Source: an uncultured Mycoplasmatota bacterium
GTDB taxonomy: Bacteria > Bacillota_I > Bacilli_A > RF39 > UBA660
Length of the DNA stretch: 64,000 bases
Direction of reading: 5' to 3'
NCBI GenBank assembly: GCA_948434005.1
Contig: CAOJEH010000002.1
Coordinates: forward strand, 62,001 to 126,000
Shown here: piece after piece, positions 1 through 8,680 of the stretch
Numbering within the stretch: the first letter of the stretch is position 1
Layout: each line of letters opens with the position of its first letter
Notes under the pieces: model-generated
What the model saw: only the letters and a program-made list of their open reading frames with translations
The model's database searches: none
What the model was told of the DNA's origin: nothing
Translations under genes and position numbers: made by a program

Positions 1-1
1 A

Positions 2-286
2 CTTATTATAACTGAAAAAGGTACAGATATGGCAAATGAAATATTTAAAAGATTAGGAAGAACTGTAACAAAAATAAAAGGTAGTGGTTTAATAAGTGGC
101 GAAAAAGAGGTTTTATATTGCGTGTTAACTAGAATGGAAGTATTTGAACTAAAAAAAATTTGTAATGAAATGGATGAAAGTAGTTTTATATCAATTTCAG
201 ATGTATCCGAAATAATAGGAGATCACATTAAATCAAATAGAAAACCACGACGTTTTAAGAAAATAAAATCTACTAATAAGGAATGA
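2..286 (+). CDS. YitT-family membrane protein, C-terminal DUF2179 domain (5' partial)
   Basis: The reading frame is open from base 2, so this is the C-terminal end of a gene that begins before the window; the ATG at 29 is internal. The visible part reads like the cytoplasmic DUF2179 domain that closes YitT-family membrane proteins: a pattern of the form GRTVTKIKGSG..SGEKEVLYCVLTR, then a helix and a strand SISDVSEIIG. In YitT proteins this domain follows five or six membrane helices, which are not visible here. The transport or regulatory role of the family is not settled. It ends in TGA, four bases before the next gene, suggesting co-transcription with the downstream hydrolase. The domain call is firm and the function is unknown. 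Confidence 0.8.
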   Translation, partial: LIITEKGTDMANEIFKRLGRTVTKIKGSGLISGEKEVLYCVLTRMEVFELKKICNEMDESSFISISDVSEIIGDHIKSNRKPRRFKKIKSTNKE

Positions 287-290
287 TAAT

Positions 291-815
291 ATGGAAGTAA
301 AAACTATAGTAACAGGTACCCTAGAAGAAAATTGCTATGTCTTAATAAAAGATGATAAATGCCTAGTAATAGATCCAGGTAGTGATTATTACAATATAAA
401 AGAAGCAATCGGAGATAAAAAGGTGCTAGGTGTTTTAATAACTCATTCACACTTTGACCATGTAGGTGCTTTAAGAAACTTTTTATCAAAAAAAAGTGTT
501 AAAATATTTAAAAAAAGTAATATGTTAGAAAAAGAATATGAAATAGGCGACTTTAAATTTTCTTGCATATATACACCAGGTCATTCAAGTGATTCAATAA
601 CATTTTTCTTCAAAGAGATTAATGCAATGTTCGTAGGAGATTTTATATTTAAAGAAAATATAGGAAGATGTGACCTACCAACGGGAAGTTATAGTGAAAT
701 GAAAAACAGCCTTGAAAAGATTAAAAAATATGATGATAGCATAATTATATATAATGGACATGGAGAACAGACCACATTAGGTTATGAAAAAGAAAATAAT
801 CCATATTTTAACTAA
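291..815 (+). CDS. Metallo-beta-lactamase-fold hydrolase (glyoxalase II-like)
   Basis: A 174-residue single-domain cytosolic MBL-fold protein. The zinc-binding signature THSHFDH is at residues 51-57, with further ligands in the expected order: H97 in TPGHSS, D117 in FVGDF and H157 in NGHGE. This small group (YqgX/GloB-like) is usually annotated as hydroxyacylglutathione hydrolase, but many Firmicutes that carry it lack glutathione, so the true thioester or other substrate is open. It lies four bases after the YitT-like gene and nine before a small membrane protein, as in an operon. All metal ligands are present, so it should be active. Confidence 0.88.
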   Translation: MEVKTIVTGTLEENCYVLIKDDKCLVIDPGSDYYNIKEAIGDKKVLGVLITHSHFDHVGALRNFLSKKSVKIFKKSNMLEKEYEIGDFKFSCIYTPGHSSDSITFFFKEINAMFVGDFIFKENIGRCDLPTGSYSEMKNSLEKIKKYDDSIIIYNGHGEQTTLGYEKENNPYFN

Positions 816-824
816 GGAGTATTT

Positions 825-1388
825 ATGAAAATAGAAATAAAAGAAATAAAAAATTCCTATAAATTTTATAACGAAATCTATGGAATTTTAAAAATGTATT
901 CAAAAAAATTATATAATAATCCCCATAAGAAAATAATTCCTCTTACTACTAGTTATTTATGGTATTGTATCCTTTGTATAGCTGCTATTGCATATATTTT
1001 AATATTTTTAATCATAACTAAATATTCTAATGTAATGTTAGTTTTTATAGGTATATTATTTATGTGTTTTATATTTGGGTTAGCAAGACTAATAGGTACT
1101 ATAAAAGCCATTAAATCATTAGTAAATAGAAAAACTGATTCAATATTTTCTATTAATAAAGATTCTGTATCACTAGAAAACAATGTAGTAAAACAAAAGA
1201 ATGAATTACTATGGAGTGATATCAATTATATTTTAGTAGGGAAATATTCAATCGGTTTTATGCCAAAAAAAGAAAGTGATAGAAAAGTAGCGATTTATTG
1301 TAGTATTGATTATATAGATAAAATAATTAAGGTATTAGAAAAATATAAAAAGCAAGATTTATTAAGAAAAAATATAAACTCAAATTAG
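825..1388 (+). CDS. Small membrane protein with YcxB-like C-terminal domain
   Basis: A 187-residue protein with a basic N-terminal segment, two adjacent membrane helices at about residues 45-90, and a cytoplasmic C-terminal domain. The latter has a beta-rich pattern (NELLWSDINYILVGKYSIGFMPK) resembling the PH-like domain of YcxB-type proteins. I assign only that resemblance; no catalytic motif is visible. A good AAGGAG ribosome-binding site overlaps the stop of the preceding hydrolase, so the gene belongs to the same operon. Confidence 0.6.
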   Translation: MKIEIKEIKNSYKFYNEIYGILKMYSKKLYNNPHKKIIPLTTSYLWYCILCIAAIAYILIFLIITKYSNVMLVFIGILFMCFIFGLARLIGTIKAIKSLVNRKTDSIFSINKDSVSLENNVVKQKNELLWSDINYILVGKYSIGFMPKKESDRKVAIYCSIDYIDKIIKVLEKYKKQDLLRKNINSN

Positions 1389-1442
1389 TAGAATTTTCTT
1401 AATAATCATGATATATTATATATAAGTAAAGTAGGTGTAGAT

Positions 1443-1757
1443 ATGTATATTGATTTGATTATATTTATAATATTACTAGTATTAGTAATAATGTTTTTTA
1501 AAAGGTTTTCATCATTTGTATTCTTTGTTGCTATATTCGATATGATACTTAGAATACTAACATTCTTTAAAAACAATATTCCTCTGCCAGATGTTTCAGC
1601 TTTGATAGATAAATATATACCTTCAGGAATACTAGGTATTATTGATAGATATTCATCTGGAGTAATTCAAACAATTCTTAATTGGTGCTATGTAATTATA
1701 ATGATTATATTCTTATGTTACATATGCAAAATATTCTTTAAAAAGAAAAAAATTTAA
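1443..1757 (+). CDS. Small membrane protein of unknown function
   Basis: A 104-residue protein with three hydrophobic segments (about residues 3-22, 24-42 and 80-100) separated by a short polar stretch containing SALIDKYIPSG, and a lysine-rich C-terminal tail. It resembles small CvpA-like or uncharacterised integral membrane proteins, but no family signature is clear. It is closely followed by a strong hairpin terminator, so it closes the first transcription unit. Confidence 0.55.
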   Translation: MYIDLIIFIILLVLVIMFFKRFSSFVFFVAIFDMILRILTFFKNNIPLPDVSALIDKYIPSGILGIIDRYSSGVIQTILNWCYVIIMIIFLCYICKIFFKKKKI

Positions 1758-1778
1758 GTAGCGTAAGCTACTTTTTTA
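1756..1778 (+). terminator. Intrinsic terminator
   Basis: A perfect 7-bp stem AAGTAGC / GCTACTT with a GTAA loop, followed by a run of T. It lies directly at the end of the small membrane protein gene. Confidence 0.85.
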
Positions 1779-1807
1779 TTGACTTAACAATTATAATATA
1801 ATATATT
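1779..1807 (+). promoter_or_regulatory. Sigma-A-type promoter
   Basis: TTGACT at 1779-1784 and TATATT at 1802-1807 with a 17-base spacer, about 20 bases upstream of the gene at 1827 and immediately after a terminator. Confidence 0.6.
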
Positions 1808-1826
1808 ATCAAAAGGAGCTGGTATA

Positions 1827-2651
1827 ATGGATAGAGAACAATTGCAGAGAATAATAGATAATTTTGAAGATTATAGAAATATCGATATTAAAGATTTATT
1901 TTCTATAAATAATGCAATATTAGATATCATTTTAAAATGCGATTCAGAATATCAAAATATATTAATTAATATGTATAAATATTCAGAAGAGCAAAAGAGA
2001 ACTATGAAAAATGTCGAAGCATATGAGAGAGTAGCAATTAGTTCCAAGAATAATGCAAAATTTATGGCTGAAGTTTATGTTAAAAATGAATATCTGATAA
2101 GTCTAGTATCTCAAATCTTAACCATCGAAGAGAAGAAAATAATACTTGATATTGCCAGTAATGAACTTTTAGGCAATGTTATTCCCAAACCAAATATAGC
2201 GTCACTTACAACTAAAATTCTTAATAAACCAGATTATGAAAAACAAAAACTATTAGTGGACTTTTTATGTGATTCACAAATTTTAAAAAATTGTACTGCT
2301 GAACAATTAAAAGGTTTCTTTTTTCAATCAGATGCAATGGATGATATAGAAAAATGTAAACAGCTTGTTGACTATCATAAAACAACTTCATTTAATAGCG
2401 ATGAAGAAACTAATTCTATATTGAAAACAGTACCTGATGAAATTATAGAAGAAACAATAGATACTGGTAGTAAAGAAGATTTAGAAAAACTAGCTAGAAT
2501 GTTAGATAGTGCAAATAAACAAGAAGTTACAGATAATACTAAAGAAATCGATGGAGACATTGTATATTTTAAAGTAAAATTTAAATCAAGCAAAAAAAAG
2601 CGACAATTAAGTCGTTTTCTTTTTGTTATAGTATCCTTGGTGATACCATGA
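1827..2651 (+). CDS. Uncharacterised helical protein upstream of spoIIGA
   Basis: A 274-residue, mostly helical, acidic protein with no recognised motif. It has an AAAGGAG ribosome-binding site and a good upstream promoter. Its last codons contain a terminator-like hairpin (2588-2622) and its TGA overlaps the ATG of spoIIGA (ATGA), so the two genes could be translationally coupled. The last 25 or so residues (basic, then hydrophobic) look unlike the acidic body of the protein. The functional protein may therefore end sooner, or the frame may have drifted into the spoIIGA leader. Function unknown. Confidence 0.6.
   Translation: MDREQLQRIIDNFEDYRNIDIKDLFSINNAILDIILKCDSEYQNILINMYKYSEEQKRTMKNVEAYERVAISSKNNAKFMAEVYVKNEYLISLVSQILTIEEKKIILDIASNELLGNVIPKPNIASLTTKILNKPDYEKQKLLVDFLCDSQILKNCTAEQLKGFFFQSDAMDDIEKCKQLVDYHKTTSFNSDEETNSILKTVPDEIIEETIDTGSKEDLEKLARMLDSANKQEVTDNTKEIDGDIVYFKVKFKSSKKKRQLSRFLFVIVSLVIP
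2588..2622 (+). terminator. Terminator-like hairpin inside the 3' end of the upstream gene
   Basis: AAAAGCGAC and GTCGTTTTC arms around an AATTAA loop, followed by TTTTTG. It lies within coding sequence, 26 bases before the spoIIGA start. The arms contain CGACA/GTCG cores similar to part of a Spo0A box (TGTCGAA), so it may be a terminator, an operator, or both. Confidence 0.5.
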
Positions 2652-3424
2652 AAATATATATAGATTTAGTTTTATTTATTAATTTTTTCTTTGATTTTAT
2701 CTTATTATATGGTGTAAAGATTCTCCTCAAAAAGAGTACTAAATTATATAGATTATTACTAGGTAGTATCATTGGAAGCATGAGCATTTTATTTTTATTT
2801 ATACCCGTTAATAGTATTTCTCTTTTTATATTAAAACTAATTATAAGTATTATTATAATTTTAGTAACCTTTGGAGATAAAAACTTCAAAAAGACATTCA
2901 TTTATTTTTATATTTTAAGTATCTTTTTAGGAGGTGTTATGTATTTATTAAATGATACATTTAGCTATAAAAACAAAGGAATAGTCTTTTTCTCTAATGG
3001 ATTAAGTATTAACCTTATAGTAATGCTATTAATAAGTCCTATAATAATTTATTTTTATGTAAAAGAAAAAAAAGAATACAAATATATATATCAAAATACA
3101 TATTTAATAGATATTTATATTAATAATTATAAATATAGCCTAACGGGTTACTTAGATACTGGTAATACTCTAAAAGATCCATATAAAAATAGGCCTGTAA
3201 TTATAACAGATTCTACTAAAATAAACTTTGATATAAAAAAGACTATTTTAGTACCATTTGAAACTATAAATGATAAAGGAATTATAAAATGTATTAAACC
3301 AGATAAAGTAATTATAAATGAGAAAGAATTTACTAATTGTTTAATAGGTAAAATTACTAAAGAAATAAAACTAAATGATAGTGATTGTATATTGCCAAAT
3401 AAGTTTAAGGAGGATTTATGTTAA
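2648..3424 (+). CDS. spoIIGA: SpoIIGA, sporulation sigma-E factor processing aspartic protease
   Basis: SpoIIGA is a membrane-embedded aspartic protease that removes the pro-sequence of sigma-E in the mother cell after polar septation. The N-terminal half has five hydrophobic helices beginning MKIYIDLVLFIN, the family's usual start. The cytoplasmic half carries the aspartic-protease motif LDTGNTL with the catalytic Asp at about residue 170, followed by the typical DPYKNRPVIITD pattern. At 258 residues it is shorter than the B. subtilis protein (about 309), mainly at the C-terminus. The start has a GGTGAT ribosome-binding site. It overlaps sigE by 7 bases, and the sigE ribosome-binding site lies inside its last codons, which fits the classical spoIIG operon. 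Confidence 0.93.
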   Translation: MKIYIDLVLFINFFFDFILLYGVKILLKKSTKLYRLLLGSIIGSMSILFLFIPVNSISLFILKLIISIIIILVTFGDKNFKKTFIYFYILSIFLGGVMYLLNDTFSYKNKGIVFFSNGLSINLIVMLLISPIIIYFYVKEKKEYKYIYQNTYLIDIYINNYKYSLTGYLDTGNTLKDPYKNRPVIITDSTKINFDIKKTILVPFETINDKGIIKCIKPDKVIINEKEFTNCLIGKITKEIKLNDSDCILPNKFKEDLC

Positions 3425-4107
3425 AAATTATAGAATTAATTAAGAAATTATTTAAAAAAGCAGGAAATATATTTTATGTAGGTGCAACAGATATACTACC
3501 AGAACCACTATCTAAAGAAAAAGAAGACTTTTATCTAGAACTTATGGAAGATGGAGATAATAAAGCCAGAGATATTTTAATAGAACATAATCTAAGATTA
3601 GTTGTATTTCTTGCTAAAAAATACGAAAACACTAATGTTGATTTAGAAGATTTAGTAAGTATTGGTACAATAGGTTTAATTAAAGGAATTAATACTTTTT
3701 CAAGAGATAAAAATATAAAACTAGCTACTTATGCATCACGTTGTATAGATAATGAAATTCTAATGTATTTAAGAAAAACAAAAAAATTAAAAACAGAAGT
3801 AAGTATAGAAGCATCTCTTTCTTATGATAGTGAAGGTAATGAACTTCATCTTGAAGATGTTATAGGTACAGATAAGGATATTGTTACAAGAGGTATAGAA
3901 GAAGAAAATGATAAGAAGATGATGATTAATGAAGTAATGAGATTAAATCCTAGAGATAGAGATATTATTATATTAAGGTATGGATTATTAGGTAAAAAAG
4001 AATTAACACAAAAAGAAGTCGCAGAAAAACTTGGTATAAGTCAATCATATATATCAAGAATTGAAAAAAAAGTGATTAAAAGATTAAAGACTTTAGTAAA
4101 TTACTAG
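3418..4107 (+). CDS. sigE: RNA polymerase sporulation sigma factor SigE
   Basis: A 229-residue sigma-70-family protein with an N-terminal amphipathic pro-sequence of about 20-25 residues (MLKIIELIKKLFKKAG), then region 2 (NLRLVVFLAKKYENT, LISIGTIG-like, LATYASRCIDNEILMYLR), region 3 and the region 4 helix-turn-helix (TQKEVAEKLGISQSYISRIEKK). The NEILMYLR stretch and the adjacency to spoIIGA identify it as sigma-E rather than sigma-K. It drives mother-cell transcription after asymmetric division once SpoIIGA has cleaved it. Length and order match the B. subtilis protein. A hairpin terminator overlaps the stop codon. Confidence 0.95.
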   Translation: MLKIIELIKKLFKKAGNIFYVGATDILPEPLSKEKEDFYLELMEDGDNKARDILIEHNLRLVVFLAKKYENTNVDLEDLVSIGTIGLIKGINTFSRDKNIKLATYASRCIDNEILMYLRKTKKLKTEVSIEASLSYDSEGNELHLEDVIGTDKDIVTRGIEEENDKKMMINEVMRLNPRDRDIIILRYGLLGKKELTQKEVAEKLGISQSYISRIEKKVIKRLKTLVNY

Positions 4108-4117
4108 GTCTTTTTTC
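4086..4117 (+). terminator. Intrinsic terminator of the spoIIG operon
   Basis: Outer arms AAAGAC / GTCTTT and an inner TTAGTA / TACTA pairing around the sigE stop codon, followed by TTTTTT. Confidence 0.8.
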
Positions 4118-4137
4118 TTTATGTACTTTTATAAATT

Positions 4138-4146
4138 TGATATAAT
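4138..4146 (+). promoter_or_regulatory. Extended -10 promoter of tdk
   Basis: TGATATAAT, an extended -10 element, 21 bases before the tdk start codon, directly after the sigE terminator. No good -35 element is visible. Confidence 0.5.
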
Positions 4147-4167
4147 AGTGATAATAAGGAGGCATAT

Positions 4168-4773
4168 ATGGCGAAACTATATTTTAGATATGGAGCGATG
4201 AGTTCTGGTAAAACAGCAATTTTATTACAAGCTGTATATAATTATGAATCAAGAGGGATGAATGTATTAGTAATGAAACCAATGATTGATACAAAAGGAG
4301 AAGATTTTCTAGTATCACGTATAGGTTTAAAACGTCAAATTGATCATTTGATTGATGAAGACGAAAATATTTATGAAACGTTCAAAGATAAACTAGATCA
4401 AATAGAATGTATATTTATTGATGAGGCACAATTTCTAAAACTTAAACAAGTTGATGAACTAATGAAGCTAGTTGTAAATAATGATATTCCTATAATATGT
4501 TATGGTCTAAGAACAGATTTTCAAACAAACGGTTTTGTTGGTTCACCAAGACTTTTAGAAATTGCCCATACAATCGAAGAATTAAAAACAATTTGCGCTT
4601 GTGGTAAAAAAGCAATTTATAATGTTAGAAAAGTAAATGGAAAAGTAGTGTTTGATGGTTCCCAGGTTGCTATTGATGGAGAAAACAAAGTAACTTATGA
4701 CTCTTTATGCCCAAAATGCTATTATGAAAAGTTAGAGAAATACAAAAAATTAAAAGTTACTACTAATAAATAG
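4168..4773 (+). CDS. tdk: Thymidine kinase
   Basis: Type II thymidine kinase of 201 residues. It phosphorylates thymidine to dTMP in the pyrimidine salvage pathway. The P-loop GAMSSGKT is at residues 9-16, the Walker B-like IFIDEAQFL near residue 90, the lid and substrate region GLRTDFQ follows, and a four-cysteine zinc site is formed by CACGKK and CPKCYY in the C-terminal domain. All key residues are present. AAGGAGG ribosome-binding site. It stands as a short unit of its own between sigE and ppdK. Confidence 0.95.
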   Translation: MAKLYFRYGAMSSGKTAILLQAVYNYESRGMNVLVMKPMIDTKGEDFLVSRIGLKRQIDHLIDEDENIYETFKDKLDQIECIFIDEAQFLKLKQVDELMKLVVNNDIPIICYGLRTDFQTNGFVGSPRLLEIAHTIEELKTICACGKKAIYNVRKVNGKVVFDGSQVAIDGENKVTYDSLCPKCYYEKLEKYKKLKVTTNK

Positions 4774-4816
4774 ATATTTGTGATAGAATAAATATAGAAG
4801 ATAGGGAGATGATAGT

Positions 4817-7450
4817 GTGAAATACGTATATTCATTTACAGAAGGAAATAAAGATATGAGAGAAACCCTAGGAGGAAAAGGTGCTAACCTTGCAGAAATG
4901 ACAAGTCTTTCTTTGCCAGTGCCTAGAGGTTTTACTGTATCTACAGATGCTTGTTTAAAGTATTATGATGATGGTAAAGAGTTAAGTAATGAAATAGTTA
5001 ATGAGATATTAGAAAAAGTAAAAGAACTAGAAAATACAACAGGTAAAGTTTTAGGTAATAAAGATAATCCATTATTAGTATCTGTGAGAAGTGGTGCTCG
5101 TGCATCAATGCCAGGTATGATGGATACAGTTCTTAATTTAGGAATGAACGACGAAGTAGCAGAAGGTTTTGCTAGTATAACTAATAATCCAAGGTTTGTA
5201 TATGATTCATATCGTAGATTTATTCAAATGTTTGCAGATGTAGTAATGGAATTTCCAAAAAGCGATTTTGAACGTCTTTTTGATAAAATAAAAGAGAGCA
5301 AAAATGTAGAGAATGATACAGAATTAACTGCAGAAGATTTGAAAGAAGTAGTTGTAATATATAAAGAGCAATATTTTAAACATGCTAACGCTCCATTTCC
5401 ACAAGACCCAAAATCACAATTAATCGAAGCAGTTAAAGCAGTATTTAGAAGTTGGAATAATGAACGTGCTATAACATATAGAAAACTAAACGAAATACCA
5501 GATAGTTGGGGAACTGCTGTAAATGTTCAAGAAATGGTATATGGTAATAGAGGCGAAACTTCAGGAACAGGAGTTGCTTTTACAAGAAATCCTGCAACAG
5601 GAGAAAAGCAATTATTTGGAGAATTTTTAATGAATGCTCAAGGAGAAGATGTTGTAGCAGGAATTAGGACTCCAAAAAGCATTACTACATTAAAAGAAAT
5701 AATGCCTGAATGTTTTGAGGAATTCCAAAGAATATGCAATATACTAGAAGATCATTATAAAGATATGCAAGATATGGAATTTACTATTGAAAATGGTAAG
5801 TTATTTATGCTACAAACAAGAAATGCAAAAAGAACAGCTAAAGCTGCAATTAAAGTTGCGGTTGATCTAGTGAATGAAGGAAAAATTTCAAAAGAGGAAG
5901 CTATTTTAAGGGTTGAAGCAAAAGCCCTAGATCAATTACTACACCCAACATTCGACAAAAATATATTAGATCAAAAAATACCTATAGCTAAAGGATTGCC
6001 TGCTTCACCCGGAGCAGCAACAGGTAAGATTTATTTTACAGCAGAAGACGCTAAAAATGCCTTTGATTCAGGTGAAAAAGATGTCTTATTGTTAAGATTA
6101 GAAACATCTCCAGAAGATATTGAAGGGATGACTGTAGCACATGGTATTTTAACAGTTAGGGGAGGAATGACTTCGCATGCCGCAGTAGTAGCGCGTGGAA
6201 TGGGCACTTGTTGTGTATCTGGTTGTAGTGACATCATGATAGATGAGACTAATAAAGAATTACGTACTACAGATGGTAAAACTTTTCACGAAGGCGATTA
6301 TATGAGTTTAGATGGAACAACCGGATATGTTTACGGAGAAAAAATTGCCACAGTAGATCCTGAAATATCAGGAGATTTTAAGACTTTTATGTCATGGGTA
6401 GATGAGGCTAGAATTCTTGGCGTTAGAACAAATGCAGATACTCCAAAAGATGCAGAAATAGCCAGAAACTTTGGAGCTGAAGGTATTGGTATTTGTAGAA
6501 CTGAGCATATGTTTTTTGATCCGGTAAGAATTTTCAATTTTAGAAAAATGATATGTTCCACTACTAAAGAAGAAAGAGAAAAAGCCTTAGAAAATATTTT
6601 ACCATATCAAAGAGAAGATTTTGAAGGTCTATTTAAAGCAATGAATGGTTATGAAGTAACAATCAGATTCTTAGACCCACCACTACATGAGTTCCTACCA
6701 CATACAGAAAGTGAGATTAGAGAACTTGCAAACTCATTAAATATAAGTATAGATAAATTAAAAGACAGAATAAATTCATTAAAAGAGTTTAATCCAATGA
6801 TGGGACATAGGGGTTGTAGGCTTGCTGTTACTTATCCCGAAATAGCTGTAATGCAAACTAAAGCAGTAATTGAAGCTGCTATAAATGTAAATAAAAATGG
6901 TATGAATGTAACTCCAGAAATAATGATTCCATTAATCGGAGATATTAATGAATTAAGATATGTAAAAAATATAATTACAACTACAGCAGACAAAATAATA
7001 AAAGAAAGTAATTCAAATATTAACTATAAAGTTGGTGCTATGATAGAAATACCAAGAGCAATACTTATTGCAGAAGATATTGCTAAAGAAATGGAATTTT
7101 TCTCTTTTGGTACTAATGATTTAACACAATTAACCTATGGTTTTTCACGCGATGATGCTTCTAAATTTCTAAAAGATTACTATGATAAAAAAATATTTGA
7201 AAAAGATCCTTTCGCATCAATAGATGAAGAAGGAGTAGGTAAGTTAGTAGATATTGGTGCCAAACTAGGAAGGCAAGCAAGGCCAAATATATCTTTAGGT
7301 ATTTGTGGAGAACATGGAGGAGATCCAAAATCGATAGAATTTTGTCATAAAATAGGTCTTAGTTATGTGTCTTGTTCACCATATAGAGTACCAATTGCAA
7401 GATTAGCTGCTGCACAAGCTGCTATTAAATCTAATAATAAAAATATTTAG
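4817..7450 (+). CDS. ppdK: Pyruvate, phosphate dikinase
   Basis: Full-length PPDK, 877 residues, starting with GTG after a GGGAG ribosome-binding site. It interconverts pyruvate, ATP and phosphate with phosphoenolpyruvate, AMP and pyrophosphate. In low-G+C anaerobes it often works as a glycolytic PPi-linked enzyme. Domain order is the N-terminal ATP-grasp domain (ETLGGKGANLAEM, residues 16-28), the phosphohistidine domain with GGMTSHAAVVARG (catalytic His at about residue 454), and the C-terminal TIM barrel ending with the catalytic Cys motif GICGEHGGDP at about 830. The next gene, a PfkB kinase, follows by 10 bases with its own GAGGTGAT site, so the two are probably one operon. Confidence 0.97.
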   Translation: MKYVYSFTEGNKDMRETLGGKGANLAEMTSLSLPVPRGFTVSTDACLKYYDDGKELSNEIVNEILEKVKELENTTGKVLGNKDNPLLVSVRSGARASMPGMMDTVLNLGMNDEVAEGFASITNNPRFVYDSYRRFIQMFADVVMEFPKSDFERLFDKIKESKNVENDTELTAEDLKEVVVIYKEQYFKHANAPFPQDPKSQLIEAVKAVFRSWNNERAITYRKLNEIPDSWGTAVNVQEMVYGNRGETSGTGVAFTRNPATGEKQLFGEFLMNAQGEDVVAGIRTPKSITTLKEIMPECFEEFQRICNILEDHYKDMQDMEFTIENGKLFMLQTRNAKRTAKAAIKVAVDLVNEGKISKEEAILRVEAKALDQLLHPTFDKNILDQKIPIAKGLPASPGAATGKIYFTAEDAKNAFDSGEKDVLLLRLETSPEDIEGMTVAHGILTVRGGMTSHAAVVARGMGTCCVSGCSDIMIDETNKELRTTDGKTFHEGDYMSLDGTTGYVYGEKIATVDPEISGDFKTFMSWVDEARILGVRTNADTPKDAEIARNFGAEGIGICRTEHMFFDPVRIFNFRKMICSTTKEEREKALENILPYQREDFEGLFKAMNGYEVTIRFLDPPLHEFLPHTESEIRELANSLNISIDKLKDRINSLKEFNPMMGHRGCRLAVTYPEIAVMQTKAVIEAAINVNKNGMNVTPEIMIPLIGDINELRYVKNIITTTADKIIKESNSNINYKVGAMIEIPRAILIAEDIAKEMEFFSFGTNDLTQLTYGFSRDDASKFLKDYYDKKIFEKDPFASIDEEGVGKLVDIGAKLGRQARPNISLGICGEHGGDPKSIEFCHKIGLSYVSCSPYRVPIARLAAAQAAIKSNNKNI

Positions 7451-7460
7451 AGGTGATTAT

Positions 7461-8366
7461 ATGAAACTTGTTTGTATTGGACATGCTACATATGATACAA
7501 CATTACCGCTTCCTGAATTTCCAATAGAAAATAAAAAAACTAGATTAAAAGAGAAAATAGAGTGTGGAGGTGGCCCTGCTGCCAATGCAGCATATTTACT
7601 AGCAAAATGGGGTATGGATACAACCTTTGTTGGTATAGTCGGAAATGATTACTATGGCAATAATATAATTAAAGAATTTAATGAAGTTGGTGTAAATACA
7701 GAATACATTGAAAAAAATAGTGAAATTGCTACAGATAGCAGTTATATAATATCTAATCTATCTAATGGAAGCAGGACTATAATAACAGCTAAAAATGATA
7801 CAATCGATGAATTAATAGAACCAGTAGAAATAAAAGATGCTGATATTATATTGGTTGATGGAGAACACTATAAAACAGCTATAAAAGTATTAAATGATAA
7901 TCCCAACGCTATAAGCATTTTAGATGCTGGAAGAGTAAATGAAAAAACTATAGAATTAGGCAAATTAGTAACATATTTAATATGTTCAAAAGACTTCGCA
8001 GAAGACTTTACAAAACAAACAATTGATTATAATAATAAGGAATCTTTAATAACAGTATATGAAACATTAAAGATGTACTTTAAAACTAATATTATTATTA
8101 CACTAGAGTCAGTAGGTTCTTTTACTAAATTTGAAGATTATGAAATTATACCAAGTATAAAAGTAAAAGCACTAGACTCTACAGGAGCAGGTGATATATA
8201 TCATGGTGCTTTCACATACTTTATTGCTAATAACTATACAATAAGAGATTCAATAAAATATGCTTCTATAACAGGTGCTTTATCAGTAACAAAAATAGGT
8301 AGTAGATATGCAATGCCTAATTTAGATGAAGTTATTGGAAATGAAGAAGATGTTGAGACTATATAA
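7461..8366 (+). CDS. PfkB-family carbohydrate/nucleoside kinase
   Basis: A 301-residue ribokinase-fold kinase. The N-terminal signature region has a GGGPAANAA stretch at about residues 36-45 and the C-terminal PfkB signature DSTGAGDIYHGAF at about 240-252, with its catalytic Asp in GAGD. The substrate cannot be read from sequence: ribose, adenosine, fructose or a related sugar are all possible. The lid strand contains TRLKEKIECGGGP. It follows ppdK by 10 bases, and the stop overlaps the beginning of the downstream Smr gene. Confidence 0.88.
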   Translation: MKLVCIGHATYDTTLPLPEFPIENKKTRLKEKIECGGGPAANAAYLLAKWGMDTTFVGIVGNDYYGNNIIKEFNEVGVNTEYIEKNSEIATDSSYIISNLSNGSRTIITAKNDTIDELIEPVEIKDADIILVDGEHYKTAIKVLNDNPNAISILDAGRVNEKTIELGKLVTYLICSKDFAEDFTKQTIDYNNKESLITVYETLKMYFKTNIIITLESVGSFTKFEDYEIIPSIKVKALDSTGAGDIYHGAFTYFIANNYTIRDSIKYASITGALSVTKIGSRYAMPNLDEVIGNEEDVETI

Positions 8367-8604
8367 GAACTGTCCTACTCTAGATCTACATGGTGAAACA
8401 GGAGATATAGCTGAAATACTAGTAAAAGATTTTATCTATGATAATTATAGATTAAAAAATAGTTGTATTATAATTATTCATGGAGTAGGAGCAGGAATAG
8501 TAAAAAAAAGAGTACATGAAGAGTTAAAAATAGATAAATATGTAAAAAAATATAAGCAAGATAATTTTAATCCAGGTGTAACAATAGTAGAATTAGACAT
8601 TTAA
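8350..8604 (+). CDS. Stand-alone Smr-domain protein
   Basis: About 84 residues forming one Smr (small MutS-related) domain with the signatures TLDLHGET and IIHGVGAGIVKKRV. This matches the C-terminal nuclease domain of MutS2, but no MutS core is attached. Smr domains are nicking endonucleases acting on branched DNA or on mRNA at stalled ribosomes. ATGs at 8326, 8341 and 8350 are all possible starts; 8350 gives the usual short N-terminus, but the choice is uncertain because no clear ribosome-binding site is visible. It overlaps the 3' end of the PfkB kinase gene by 17 bases. Confidence 0.75.
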   Translation: MLRLYKNCPTLDLHGETGDIAEILVKDFIYDNYRLKNSCIIIIHGVGAGIVKKRVHEELKIDKYVKKYKQDNFNPGVTIVELDI

Positions 8605-8614
8605 TGTCTTTTTT
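8595..8614 (+). terminator. Intrinsic terminator
   Basis: AGACAT / ATGTCT arms with a short TTA loop containing the Smr stop codon, followed by TTTTT. Confidence 0.75.
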
Positions 8615-8624
8615 ATTTGTAAGA

Positions 8625-8653
8625 TTGACTTATTTTAAGTTTTATGTTATAAT
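8625..8653 (+). promoter_or_regulatory. Sigma-A promoter
   Basis: TTGACT at 8625-8630, a 17-base spacer and a perfect TATAAT at 8648-8653, 28 bases before the start of the surface protein gene. Confidence 0.8.
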
Positions 8654-8680
8654 ATCAACCGTTATCAGGGGTGAGGATAT

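Noticed and set aside
953-1225. Minus-strand ORF over the small membrane protein
   Set aside because: A shadow of the 825-1388 gene in another frame, with no ribosome-binding site. The same holds for the other short antisense frames over conserved genes.
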